Below, piece by piece: positions 22,006-29,548 of a stretch of 29,847 bases of DNA. This stretch comes from JBKJZO01 sp046715235 (lineage in GTDB: Bacteria > Actinomycetota > Actinomycetes > BP-191): contig JBKJZO010000074.1 in the NCBI GenBank assembly GCA_046715235.1, positions 1-29,847 of the forward strand, read 5' to 3'. Positions within the stretch are counted from its first letter, which is position 1; each line of letters starts with the position of its first letter. Below the pieces are notes generated by a model. That model was not told the origin of the DNA. It saw only the letters and a list, made by a program, of their open reading frames with translations, and ran no database searches. The position numbers were made by a program, and so were the translations under genes.

Positions 22006-22479
22006 GTGGAGCACGTCGTCTTCTACACCGCGGCCGACGGGTCGCCCGCCTACCGTCGCACCGCCTCGCTCGATGACGCCGTGCGTGTCGTTGAGCACCT
22101 GCGCAACGCCGAGGGTCGCGAGGATGTGCACGTGTACTCCCTCGCACCGGTGGCACTGAACTTCCGGCCGTACTACCGGGTCGAGGTGAACGGTGTGCAC
22201 GAGGCGCCTCCGGCCGCCGTACCCGCGCCGCCGGCGCAGTACGCCGCACCGGCCGCCGCCGCGCCGCCTGCGCCTCCGGCCCCTCCCGCTCAGCAGCCGG
22301 CGCCAGCCGACATGGGGATCGCCGAGCCGATGCCGGTGGCGCACCCGTCGCCGTTCGCCGAGCCGATGCCCGCACCGCAGCCCGTACAGCCCGCGATGGC
22401 CTCGGCCGGAGCCGGTGAGGGCGGCGAGGACGCGGCAAGCAACGGCCGCGGCCGGGGACTGGGTTTCTTCACCCGCTGA
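22006..22479 (+). CDS. Conserved actinobacterial protein with Pro/Ala-rich tail
   Basis: 157 residues from GTG at 22006, preceded by AAGGGGG at six bases. An upstream ATG at 21958 has no such site. The N-terminal ~65 residues form the conserved part (EHVVFYTAADGSPAYRR, SLDDAVRVVEHLRNAEG, VHVYSLAPVALNFRPYYRVEV), a small alpha/beta unit. The remaining 90 residues are low-complexity Pro/Ala with repeated EPMP/HPSPFAEPMP, ending RGRGLGFFTR. I recall similar N-terminal domains in many actinobacteria but no function. Cytoplasmic, no membrane helix. It converges with the small membrane protein, and a hairpin lies between the stops. Confidence 0.78.
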   Translation: MEHVVFYTAADGSPAYRRTASLDDAVRVVEHLRNAEGREDVHVYSLAPVALNFRPYYRVEVNGVHEAPPAAVPAPPAQYAAPAAAAPPAPPAPPAQQPAPADMGIAEPMPVAHPSPFAEPMPAPQPVQPAMASAGAGEGGEDAASNGRGRGLGFFTR

Positions 22480-22489
22480 CTCTGTTTAC

Positions 22490-22514
22490 CCGCTGACCGG
22501 CGTTCGATCAGCGG
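22490..22514. terminator. Bidirectional terminator between convergent genes
   Basis: CCGCTGA (22490-22496) pairs with TCAGCGG (22508-22514) around an 11-base loop. It lies right after the Pro/Ala-rich gene and includes the stop codon of the minus-strand membrane protein. A direct copy of ACCCGCTGAC stands at 22471-22480. No T-run. Confidence 0.5.
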
Positions 22515-22744
22515 ATCCCACCCACGATCGCGAAGATCACCAACGCCGCGGACGCGGCGAGTGCCGCGACGAGCGCGACCAGTAATACGACCGCAGTCCT
22601 GCGCCGTGCGGGGGTGAGTCCCTCGTCGGGTTCGACGTCAGCCAGCTGGTCGAGCAGGTGCGCTGCCCTCCGGTAGGGCGCCGGCGACCAGGACGGCCGC
22701 TGCGGGGGACCCTCGCCTGTCGGGGGATGCCAGCCGCTGCTCAT
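22508..22744 (-). CDS. Small single-pass membrane protein, 78 aa
   Basis: ATG at 22744 with GGAG six bases upstream. The N-terminal 45 residues are cytoplasmic-looking (Pro/Trp-rich WHPPTGEGPPQRPSWSP, then RRAAHLLDQLADVEPDEG). A basic LTPARRR precedes one transmembrane helix (about residues 50-75, AVVLLVALVAALAASAALVIFAIV), and the protein ends GGIR. No family recognised. It is divergent from the Lon-like PDZ protease with 56 bases between starts, so the two share a promoter region. A regulatory link is possible but untested. Confidence 0.72.
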   Translation of the reverse strand: MSSGWHPPTGEGPPQRPSWSPAPYRRAAHLLDQLADVEPDEGLTPARRRTAVVLLVALVAALAASAALVIFAIVGGIR

Positions 22745-22800
22745 GGGACGCTCCGCTGTGGGACCGGGAAACCCCAGGGTAAGCGATTACGCTCACCGCC

Positions 22801-23856
22801 ATGAGTCGGCGCGCGATGACCCTCGCCACCTCGGCGGGCCTGCTGCTGCTACTGCTAGTGGCGAGCGCGACCTTGCCGGTCCCCTACATCGCCGTGACGC
22901 CGGGGCCCGTCTACGACACCCTGTCGCACAACGAATCCGAACCGGTCATCACGGTGAAGGGACATCCGGCCTATCCCTCGCAGGGCCATCTCTACCTCAC
23001 GACGGTGAGCGTCGAGGGCGCGCCCGGATACCGGCAGATGACCCTCGTCGAGGCACTCAAGTACTGGGTCGACAAGAGCGCCGCGGTCGTGCCCCGCGAG
23101 GTGCAGTACCCACCTGACCAGGACGACAAAGAGGTCGAGGAGCGCACCAAGCAGGCGATGATCGAGTCGCAGGACGTCTCGATCATCGCGGCGTTTCGGA
23201 TGCTCGGTGAGGAGGCGACGACCAGCCGGCTGGTGATCGACGACGTCGACCCGGGGCTGCCTGCCTCGAAGGCGCTCAAGCCTGGCGACGAGATCGCGAC
23301 GGTCGACGGCAAGCCGGTGATCACCGCAAAGGAGCTGCGTGAATCGATCCGCACCCGCAATCCAGGTGAGCCGGTCACGATCGGCTATGTGCGGGACGGT
23401 AAGCCGGCCACCGCGACCATCAACACGGTGGAGTCGGACAACGACACGAGCCGGGCGATCATCGGGGTGTCACCGTCCGAGCGCTGCCCCTGCAAGACGC
23501 CGTACGACGTCGACATCACCTTGGGCGATGAGGTCGGAGGCCCGAGCGCCGGCCTGATGTTCAGCCTCGGTGTGATCGACACCGTCACCCCGGGCGACAT
23601 GACCCGCGGCAAATCCATCGCCGGCACCGGCACCATCGATCTCGACGGCCAGGTCGGCCCGATCGGCGGCATCCGGCAGAAGCTCATCGCCGCGCGACGC
23701 ACCGGCGCGGCCGACTTCCTCGTTCCCGATGGCAACTGGGACGAGGCCAACAAGTCCATCCCGAAGGGCTTGCGGCTGCACAGGATCGCCGATCTGCGCG
23801 CCGCGGTCGCGCAGGTGTGCACGATCAGCGGCGCGACCGAGAAGCCGTGCGGCTGA
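22801..23856 (+). CDS. Membrane-anchored Lon-like protease with PDZ domain
   Basis: 351 residues. One N-terminal transmembrane segment (about 8-28). TPGPVYDT (33-40) is the usual juxtamembrane motif. A PDZ-like domain spans about residues 140-215 (VIDDVDPGLPASKALKPGDEI, TVDGKPV). A Lon C-terminal peptidase domain spans about 225-340 with catalytic Ser249 (GGPSAG) and Lys294 (GGIRQK), the Ser-Lys dyad of S16. There is no AAA+ module, so substrates must be delivered or already unfolded at the membrane. It matches Rv3194c by position and family. The stop TGA shares its A with the ATG of the kinase-like gene (TGATG), implying coupled translation. A divergent small membrane protein lies 56 bases upstream. 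Confidence 0.93.
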   Translation: MSRRAMTLATSAGLLLLLLVASATLPVPYIAVTPGPVYDTLSHNESEPVITVKGHPAYPSQGHLYLTTVSVEGAPGYRQMTLVEALKYWVDKSAAVVPREVQYPPDQDDKEVEERTKQAMIESQDVSIIAAFRMLGEEATTSRLVIDDVDPGLPASKALKPGDEIATVDGKPVITAKELRESIRTRNPGEPVTIGYVRDGKPATATINTVESDNDTSRAIIGVSPSERCPCKTPYDVDITLGDEVGGPSAGLMFSLGVIDTVTPGDMTRGKSIAGTGTIDLDGQVGPIGGIRQKLIAARRTGAADFLVPDGNWDEANKSIPKGLRLHRIADLRAAVAQVCTISGATEKPCG

Positions 23857-24497
23857 TGGCTGCCCCGCAGGCTTCGGGCGATCCCGACCCGGCCGTTGTC
23901 GCACTCTGCGAGCTGATGGCGGCCGTCAGCCATGACCTGCGCACGCCGCTGACTCCGATCAGGGGGTACGCCGAAATCCTGCGGACGCGCCCTGGTCTCG
24001 ATCGCGATCGCATCGAACAGTACGCCGGCACGATCGTTGCGGCGGCCGCCCGCATGGAGCACGACATCGACCTGCTCTCGAGCCTTGCCGTTCTGTACAC
24101 CGGGCGAGCCGAGCCGCAGCGCGACCCGGTGGATGTCGCGCTGCTAATCGGGGAGCGGACCGAGATGTGGCGAGGGCGGATGCCCGCCCGGCAGTTTGCG
24201 GCGGCGGCGGACGATGGCTTCGTCATCTCCGATGTGCACTGGCTCCGACGCGTCGTCGACGAGCTCGTGGAGAACGCGGTCCGCTCGTCGCCGGCGACCG
24301 ATGGCGTCACGATCTGCGCGGCCCGGTCGGGCGACGGCGCGCACGTGCGGTTCAGTGCGACCGTCGACTCCGCGCGTACGGACGGGGACGGCGTCCCCGC
24401 GGGTCGGCTAGCGATGGCGTTTGTCGCTGCGGTGGCCGATGTCTGCGGGTTCACGGTGTCGGCGCAGCCGCTGGCTGTCGTCGTAGCGTCCGGCTAG
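23856..24497 (+). CDS. Histidine-kinase-like protein: HisKA domain with degenerate ATPase part
   Basis: 213 residues from ATG at 23856, overlapping the protease stop by one base. HisKA domain at about residues 14-80: MAAVSHDLRTPLTPIRGYAE contains H26, the phospho-acceptor, and closely resembles the corresponding part of the large kinase at 12845-15160. An N-box-like VVDELVENAVRSSP follows. The G1 (DxGxG) and G2 (GxGLGL) boxes are missing, replaced by VDSARTDGDGVPAG and a hydrophobic helix. No sensor or membrane part is present. ATP binding is therefore doubtful; it may be a phosphotransfer or dimerising protein. Coupling to the Lon-PDZ protease suggests a shared job. Confidence 0.8.
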   Translation: MAAPQASGDPDPAVVALCELMAAVSHDLRTPLTPIRGYAEILRTRPGLDRDRIEQYAGTIVAAAARMEHDIDLLSSLAVLYTGRAEPQRDPVDVALLIGERTEMWRGRMPARQFAAAADDGFVISDVHWLRRVVDELVENAVRSSPATDGVTICAARSGDGAHVRFSATVDSARTDGDGVPAGRLAMAFVAAVADVCGFTVSAQPLAVVVASG

Positions 24498-24602
24498 GCC
24501 TGGTTGCGGGACGAATCCGGCACTTTGGTAGGTTGCGAATCGTTGTGATCGTCGGCGCCGCGACCGCGGCGACCCTCCGCATCCCCTGGTGAAGGTGCCT
24601 GC

Positions 24603-27545
24603 GTGGCTGTCCGGACGCGTGCCGTGCCCCGCCCCCGAGCCTTCCTGATCGTTCCCGTCCTCATTCTCGCGTTCGTACTGTTCAACCTGTTGAGCGTCGT
24701 CGCGGCGCGCTACACCGACCTGCTCTGGTTCCGCGATGTGAGCAGCACGAGCAAAGTCGGCTACACCGGCGTCTTTTCGTCCCTGTTGCGCACGCAGATC
24801 CTGCTGTTCTTCCTGCACGGCGTCGTCATGGCGCTGATCGTCGGCGCGAACATGTGGATCGCCTACCGGCTGCGCCCGCCGTACCGGCCGAACTCCCTCG
24901 AGCAGCAGAACCTCGACCGCTACCGCCTCATCGTCGAGCCGCGCATCCGTCCAGCGATGGCCGTCGTCCTCACCCTGATCGCGCTGATGGCAGGCACCGG
25001 GGGAGCGGGCTCGTGGAAGACGTGGCTGCTCTGGGTGAACCGGCAGCCGTTCGGTGTGGAGGACCCGCAGTTCCACAAGGACATCGGCTACTACGCGTTC
25101 AGCTACCCGTTCTACCGGCATGTAGCGGGCTTCCTCTTTGGGGCGTTCGTGTTCGCGACGATCGTCAGTGTCGCGACGCACTACCTGTTCGGCGGCATCC
25201 GGCTGCAGTCGCCGGGCGAGCGGATCGTGCCGGCCGCTCGCGCGCACCTGTCGGTGCTGCTCGGCGTACTCGCGGCATTCAAGGCGCTCTTTTACTACCT
25301 CGACCGGTACGGGCTGGTCTTCTCCACGCGCGGTTCCGTGACGGGTGCGTCGTACACCGACGTGAACGCGCGGCTGCCGGTGCTCTTCGTCCTGGTTTTC
25401 GCGGCGACCCTGTGCGCGGTGCTGTTCATCGCCAACATCCGTTCGCGTGGCTTTCTGCTGCCCGGTGTCGCGGTTTCGTTGCTCGCGTTGTCGAGCATCG
25501 TCGTCGGCTTCCTCATCCCGCTGCTCGTGCAGACAGTCCGGGTGCGACCCAACGAGCTGCGCTACGAGCGGAAGTACATCGATCTCAACATCAAGGCCAC
25601 CCAGAAGGCCTACGGCATCGATGCTGTGAAGTACGAAGAGTTCAAGGCCGGCAGCAGCGCGGGAATCGAGGAGCTGCGTACGGCGGGCGGCACGCTCGAG
25701 CACGTGCGACTGCTCGACCCGAACAAGCTGAAGGCGACCTTCGAGCAGCTGCAGGAGATCCGACCGTACTTCGGCTTCCCCGAGACGCTCGACATCGACA
25801 GGTACATCGGCCCGGACGACAAGTTGCAGGACTACGTCGTCGCGGTCCGCGAGGCCGATCTGAAGGGTCTGCCGGCCGACCGCAAGGGCAACTGGCTCAA
25901 CGAACACGTCCTCTACACGCACGGCACCGGCTTCGTCGCCGTACCCACTGATGCGGTGGCTGCTGACGGCAAGCCTGACTTCTCCGTCCGAGACATCCCG
26001 ACGGCCGGCTTCCTCAAGATCACCGAGCCGCGCGTCTATTTCGGTGAACTGTCACCGGATTACTCGATCGTCAACAGCCCCGACTCCGCGGAGGTCGACG
26101 GCCTCAGTGAGCTCACCAGTGGCGATGGTGGCTACCGCTACACCGGCACGGCCGGCGTTCGGCTGTCGGGCATCCGGCGGTTGTTCTACGCGATGCGTTT
26201 CCGCGAGCCCAACCTGCTGATCTCCGGCGCGGCGGGCGGCAAAGCGCGGGTGATCTACGACCGTAATCCGCGGCACAGGGTGGAGCAGGTCGCGCCGTTC
26301 CTCAAGCTCGACAGCGATCCCTACCCGGCTGTCGTCGACGGGAAGATCCTGTGGATACTCGACGGCTACACGACCAGTTCGGGGTATCCCTACGCGGAGC
26401 TGACCGACCTCGATGCGCTGACCGAGGACGCGACGACGGACACGCGGCGGGTCCAGCAACCCGCGGAGAAGATCAACTACATCCGCAACTCGGTGAAGGC
26501 GACCGTCGACGCGTTCGACGGGAGCGTGAAGCTCTACACGTGGGATGAGCAGGACCCCGTGCTCAAGGTGTGGAAGAAGGCATTCCCCGGCGTCGTGCTG
26601 CCGAAGGACCAGATGCCGGCCGGAGTGCGGGCCCACCTGCGCTACCCAGAGGACCTGTTCAAGGTGCAGCGCGGGCTGCTCGCGCGCTACCACGTGACCG
26701 ATGCCAGCACCTTCTTCTCGCGGCAGCAGGACTGGCTGGTGCCGAACGACGCTGCTGGCCCGCGCGACGGAGATGACAAGCTGCTCAACCCCGTCGCGCA
26801 GCCGCCGTACTACGTGATGCTGGAGGAGCCAGGCAGCGAACGCAGGTCGTTCAGCCTGACAACTCCCTTTGTTTTCAGGGAGAACCTGGCTGCGTTCGCG
26901 AGTGTCTCGAGCGACCAGGGCGACTACGGGACGATCAGGGTCAAGACCGTGCCGCCAAGTGGCTCGATTCCCGGGCCTCTGCAGGTCGCGAACGCGTTCC
27001 TTGCTGACGCGCGGTTCAGTCGCGACCAGACACAGTTCAGCGGGGGCGCGTCCGAGATCATCTACGGCAACCTGCTCACGCTGCCGGTGGGCGAGCAGCT
27101 GGTCTATGTGATGCCGGTGTACGTCAAGGGCAAGGAGGCGTCGGCGTACCCGACCCTGCAGCGGGTGCTTGTCGGATATGGCAACAAGGTCGGCTACGGC
27201 GAGACGTTCGAGGACGCCCTCCGCGACGCGGTGACGCAGACGACGACCGGTGCGCCGCCGACGTCCGCCCCGACGGCAACTGCCCCACCGACAGCCACAG
27301 CGACTGGTACGGCGACGCCGTCGCCAACCGCGGCCGCTCCGGTCCCTGCGACTCTCGGCGCCGCCGTACAGGAGGCGCTCAATGCTGAGGCGGCCGCGCA
27401 GGCCGCGTTGCGTGCGTCGCCGCCGGACTTCGCCGCCTACGACCGGGAGCAGCGACGGCTGCGCGCCGCGCTCGCCCGCATCGCGGAACTAACCCAGACC
27501 ACCGCGACGCCGACGACGGTCCCGAAGCCGACGCTAACCCCCTAG
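24603..27545 (+). CDS. UPF0182 family large membrane protein
   Basis: 980 residues from GTG at 24603, with GAAGG seven bases upstream. About seven transmembrane helices lie in the first 320 residues (for example AFLIVPVLILAFVLFNLL, LLFFLHGVVMALIVGANMW, HVAGFLFGAFVFATIVSVA, LPVLFVLVFAATLCAVLFI, VAVSLLALSSIVVGFLIPLL). A large external region follows with YERKYIDLNIKATQKAYGI, IRPYFGFPETLDIDRY and EKINYIRNSVKATVDAFDG, signatures of the family. The last ~105 residues are a Thr/Pro/Ala-rich linker, a short helical segment (AAVQEALNAEAAAQAAL) and a second T/P tail. It is conserved across actinobacteria (Rv3193c), with no known function. It follows the kinase-like gene after 105 bases. Confidence 0.93.
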   Translation: MAVRTRAVPRPRAFLIVPVLILAFVLFNLLSVVAARYTDLLWFRDVSSTSKVGYTGVFSSLLRTQILLFFLHGVVMALIVGANMWIAYRLRPPYRPNSLEQQNLDRYRLIVEPRIRPAMAVVLTLIALMAGTGGAGSWKTWLLWVNRQPFGVEDPQFHKDIGYYAFSYPFYRHVAGFLFGAFVFATIVSVATHYLFGGIRLQSPGERIVPAARAHLSVLLGVLAAFKALFYYLDRYGLVFSTRGSVTGASYTDVNARLPVLFVLVFAATLCAVLFIANIRSRGFLLPGVAVSLLALSSIVVGFLIPLLVQTVRVRPNELRYERKYIDLNIKATQKAYGIDAVKYEEFKAGSSAGIEELRTAGGTLEHVRLLDPNKLKATFEQLQEIRPYFGFPETLDIDRYIGPDDKLQDYVVAVREADLKGLPADRKGNWLNEHVLYTHGTGFVAVPTDAVAADGKPDFSVRDIPTAGFLKITEPRVYFGELSPDYSIVNSPDSAEVDGLSELTSGDGGYRYTGTAGVRLSGIRRLFYAMRFREPNLLISGAAGGKARVIYDRNPRHRVEQVAPFLKLDSDPYPAVVDGKILWILDGYTTSSGYPYAELTDLDALTEDATTDTRRVQQPAEKINYIRNSVKATVDAFDGSVKLYTWDEQDPVLKVWKKAFPGVVLPKDQMPAGVRAHLRYPEDLFKVQRGLLARYHVTDASTFFSRQQDWLVPNDAAGPRDGDDKLLNPVAQPPYYVMLEEPGSERRSFSLTTPFVFRENLAAFASVSSDQGDYGTIRVKTVPPSGSIPGPLQVANAFLADARFSRDQTQFSGGASEIIYGNLLTLPVGEQLVYVMPVYVKGKEASAYPTLQRVLVGYGNKVGYGETFEDALRDAVTQTTTGAPPTSAPTATAPPTATATGTATPSPTAAAPVPATLGAAVQEALNAEAAAQAALRASPPDFAAYDREQRRLRAALARIAELTQTTATPTTVPKPTLTP

Positions 27546-27622
27546 CCGACTCTCACTCCGCAGCCGCCCGACCAACTCTGGCCCCCCAGCCCGCCGCGGC
27601 GCCCCACGCCCCGCACCGCCCC

Positions 27623-27646
27623 GCTCCCCGGCTCCCCGGCTCCCCG
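27623..27646. repeat. Three copies of an 8-bp C-rich repeat
   Basis: GCTCCCCG three times in tandem, within a C-rich stretch (27560-27650) after the UPF0182 gene. The 195 bases from 27546 to the tRNA hold no gene that I can support. Confidence 0.8.
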
Positions 27647-27740
27647 GCGATCTTGGAGGAAACATGCCGCGGTCGGATTGGCTTTTGCGGCTGTCTCGGT
27701 TGCTGCGACCGGACGTGCCGACGTACAGTGGTCGGACCGA

Positions 27741-27814
27741 CGCGGGGTGGAGCAGCTCGGTAGCTCGCTGGGCTCATAACCCAGAGGTCGCAGGTTCAAA
27801 TCCTGCCCCCGCTA
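27741..27814 (+). tRNA. Initiator tRNA-fMet (CAT)
   Basis: 74-base cloverleaf: acceptor CGCGGGG/CCCCGCT (27741-27747 with 27807-27813), D stem GAGC/GCTC, anticodon stem CTGGG/CCCAG (27768-27772 with 27780-27784), anticodon CAT at 27775-27777, T stem GCAGG/CCTGC and discriminator A. Initiator features are the unpaired first position (C1 opposite T72), three consecutive G:C pairs in the anticodon stem and a purine-pyrimidine A11:T24 pair. CCA is not encoded. Confidence 0.97.
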
Positions 27815-27826
27815 CGAAAGTACGCA

Positions 27827-27870
27827 GGTCAAGGGCATGATCACCGATCTTGGTGGTCGTGCCCTTGATC
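27827..27870 (+). terminator. Long hairpin behind the initiator tRNA
   Basis: TCAAGGGCATGATCACC (27829-27845) pairs with GGTGGTCGTGCCCTTGA (27852-27868), counting two G.T wobbles, around a six-base loop. Two more pairs extend it to 27827 and 27870. It starts 12 bases after the tRNA. There is no T-run; it is a probable terminator, or a remnant of an attachment region. Confidence 0.6.
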
Positions 27871-27891
27871 ATTTGACCGTCATTTGACCGT
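27870..27891. repeat. Perfect 11-bp tandem direct repeat
   Basis: CATTTGACCGT twice without a gap (27870-27880 and 27881-27891), directly after the tRNA hairpin and before the accessory genes. It could be a regulator or integrase arm-type site. Confidence 0.8.
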
Positions 27892-28006
27892 GAACTCAGC
27901 GGCACGAGCCGGCACGGTGGGGCACGGGATGGCGCGACAATGGCGTGTCGGCGCGCCATGTGGAGCAGTGGCGACGGCTGTTACATCTCTGGGCGATGAT
28001 GGGGCC

Positions 28007-29203
28007 GTGGCCACCTCCGTACCTGCGCTCGTCGAGCCGGCCGTCCTGCGCTGGGCCCGTGAGTCCATCGGCCTGACGGCCTTCGCGGCTGAGCGCAAGC
28101 TGGGGCTGCCCGAGGGTCGCGTCGCGGCATGGGAGGCCGGCGAGGCGTCACCCACGATCGCCCAGCTGCGGACTGCGGCGAACGTGTACAAGCGTCCGCT
28201 GGGTGTGTTCTTCCTGTCGGAGCCACCCACCGACTTCGACGCCATGCGGGACTTCCGGCGACTCGTCGGTGCGTCCGCGGGAGCATGGTCACCCGAACTG
28301 CATGGAGAGTTCCGGCGAGCCCAGGCGCAGCGGGAGTTCGCCCTGGAGCTGGCAGAGCTCGAGGACGAGTCGCCCTCCAGCGAATGGCGGATCGGGGACC
28401 TTCCCGATGACGATGAAGACCTGGCTGCGGCTGCCCGGGAGGTGCTGCTGCGGCACGCTCCCCTTCGGATCCCGGAGGCGGCCGCGACGCCGTACGAACC
28501 CCTCAACGCGTGGGTGGCCGCGCTCGAGGAGTCAGGTGTGCTGGTCCTTGCGACGTCCCGCGGGGGAGTGACTCCTCAGGAAATGCGGGCCTTCTCGCTC
28601 TACTTCGAGAGCCTGCCCGTCATCGTCGTGAACGGCAGCGATGCCCCTCGGGGTCGGCTTTTTTCGCTGCTGCATGAGTACAGCCACCTGCTGCTCCACA
28701 CCGGTGGCCTCTGCGACACCGTGACCGACCAAGCCGCGACGACGACGGACCGCCGGCTGGAGGCCAGGTGCAACGCCGTGGCCGCCGCCATCCTCATGCC
28801 TCGCGAGCTCGTCCTCGCCATGGCCGACGTCGGTGCCCGCCGGCACACGCCGGACGCCTGGTCCTACGAAGCACTTCGCGCGGCGGCCGCGCCGTTCGGG
28901 GTGAGCGCCGAGGCGTTCCTGCGCCGCCTCGTCACCCTCGACCGGGTCCCGGCCGACCTCTACCAAGCCCGGCGGGAGGAGTTCCTGGCGGCGTACGCCG
29001 ACGACGAGGCTCGCAGCACCAGCAGCGGGGGCAACTGGTACCGCAACACCGCCCGTGACCTCGGCAAGGGCTACGTGCGCAAGGTCGCGAGCGCGCATCG
29101 GCGTCGGATCATCGACAGCTACACCGCCGCCTCGTTCCTCAACGTCAAGGTCGGGCAGATCGACCGACTGGCCGAGGCTGCTGCTCTGCAGATCACGGCG
29201 TAG
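28007..29203 (+). CDS. XRE-ImmA/IrrE family metallopeptidase regulator
   Basis: 398 residues from GTG at 28007; the frame is open further upstream but the family start (VPALVEPAVLRWARES) favours this codon. XRE-like helix-turn-helix at about residues 10-65 (ERKLGLPEGRVAAWEAGEASPT, QLRTAANVYKRPLGVFFL). Zinc peptidase motif HEYSH (223-227) with E252 in LEARCNAVAAAILMP as the likely third ligand. The C-terminus (YRNTARDLGKGYVRKV, YTAASFLNVKVGQIDRL) is typical of members found with a DUF4411 PIN-like toxin. Such pairs are regarded as toxin-antitoxin or mobile-element modules. Here the partner is only a fragment starting six bases after the stop. The location behind a tRNA supports acquisition by transfer. 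Confidence 0.9.
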   Translation: MATSVPALVEPAVLRWARESIGLTAFAAERKLGLPEGRVAAWEAGEASPTIAQLRTAANVYKRPLGVFFLSEPPTDFDAMRDFRRLVGASAGAWSPELHGEFRRAQAQREFALELAELEDESPSSEWRIGDLPDDDEDLAAAAREVLLRHAPLRIPEAAATPYEPLNAWVAALEESGVLVLATSRGGVTPQEMRAFSLYFESLPVIVVNGSDAPRGRLFSLLHEYSHLLLHTGGLCDTVTDQAATTTDRRLEARCNAVAAAILMPRELVLAMADVGARRHTPDAWSYEALRAAAAPFGVSAEAFLRRLVTLDRVPADLYQARREEFLAAYADDEARSTSSGGNWYRNTARDLGKGYVRKVASAHRRRIIDSYTAASFLNVKVGQIDRLAEAAALQITA

Positions 29204-29208
29204 CAGCG

Positions 29209-29295
29209 GTGGCAATCGGGTTCTCGTTCGACACGAGCTCCTTGTTGAACGGGCGACGAGACCTTCTGCCATGGGTGTTGGCTGGCTCAACCTGA
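29209..29295 (+). pseudogene. Truncated DUF4411 (PIN-like toxin) fragment
   Basis: GTG at 29209 opens 28 codons ending with TGA at 29293. Translation contains GFSFDTSSLLNGRRDLLP, which matches my recollection of the conserved N-terminus of DUF4411/PIN-like toxins (first catalytic Asp in FDTSSLLNGRRD). It then diverges into WVLAGST and stops, so at least about 130 residues are missing. Its position directly after the XRE-ImmA/IrrE gene is that of the intact toxin in complete modules. No continuation in the other frames was recognised up to 29360. A deletion after about base 29268 is inferred. Confidence 0.65.
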
Positions 29296-29359
29296 TCGGC
29301 TTCGTCCGGCAGCGGGGCTGGAGCTTCTGAGAGCTCGGCCCCCGGCCCGATGCGATTGG

Positions 29360-29518
29360 TCAGCTCACCCGGTTCTGGTCCGGGGCGAGCCTCAGGAGCC
29401 CGCGCAGGCGGGCGTTCTCGGCTTCCGCCTTCGCGAGCTTGGCGCGCAGATTCTGCACCTCGCCGTGGCGACTGTGGCCACCGTGAGGTAGCGCGCCGGC
29501 GGTCACCTCATCGGTCAT
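29360..29518 (-). CDS. Short coiled-coil protein, 52 aa, possibly a remnant
   Basis: ATG at 29518 to TGA at 29360. The second half, EVQNLRAKLAKAEAENARLRGLLRL, has leucines in heptad phase, so a short coiled coil is likely. LAPDQNRVS ends the protein. The ENARLRxLL segment resembles N-termini of larger proteins such as TOTE-type primase/helicase genes, so this may be the surviving head of a lost gene or a real mini-protein. No ribosome-binding site is visible. It lies 30 bases downstream of the DUF4143 gene on the same strand. Confidence 0.45.
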   Translation of the reverse strand: MTDEVTAGALPHGGHSRHGEVQNLRAKLAKAEAENARLRGLLRLAPDQNRVS

Positions 29519-29548
29519 GAGCGGGAACGTCTCGCCAGCGGTCCCGAA

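Noticed and set aside
24408..25922. 504-codon antisense ORF over the UPF0182 gene
   Set aside because: Composition (Asp/Arg/Val/Gln-rich, no domains) is that of a reverse-frame shadow; the plus strand encodes clear membrane helices.
29055..29330. Alternative-frame ORF over the end of the ImmA/IrrE gene and the toxin fragment
   Set aside because: The Ser/Arg-rich first part is a shadow of the regulator's C-terminus; only the last codons fall in gene-free DNA and match nothing recognised.
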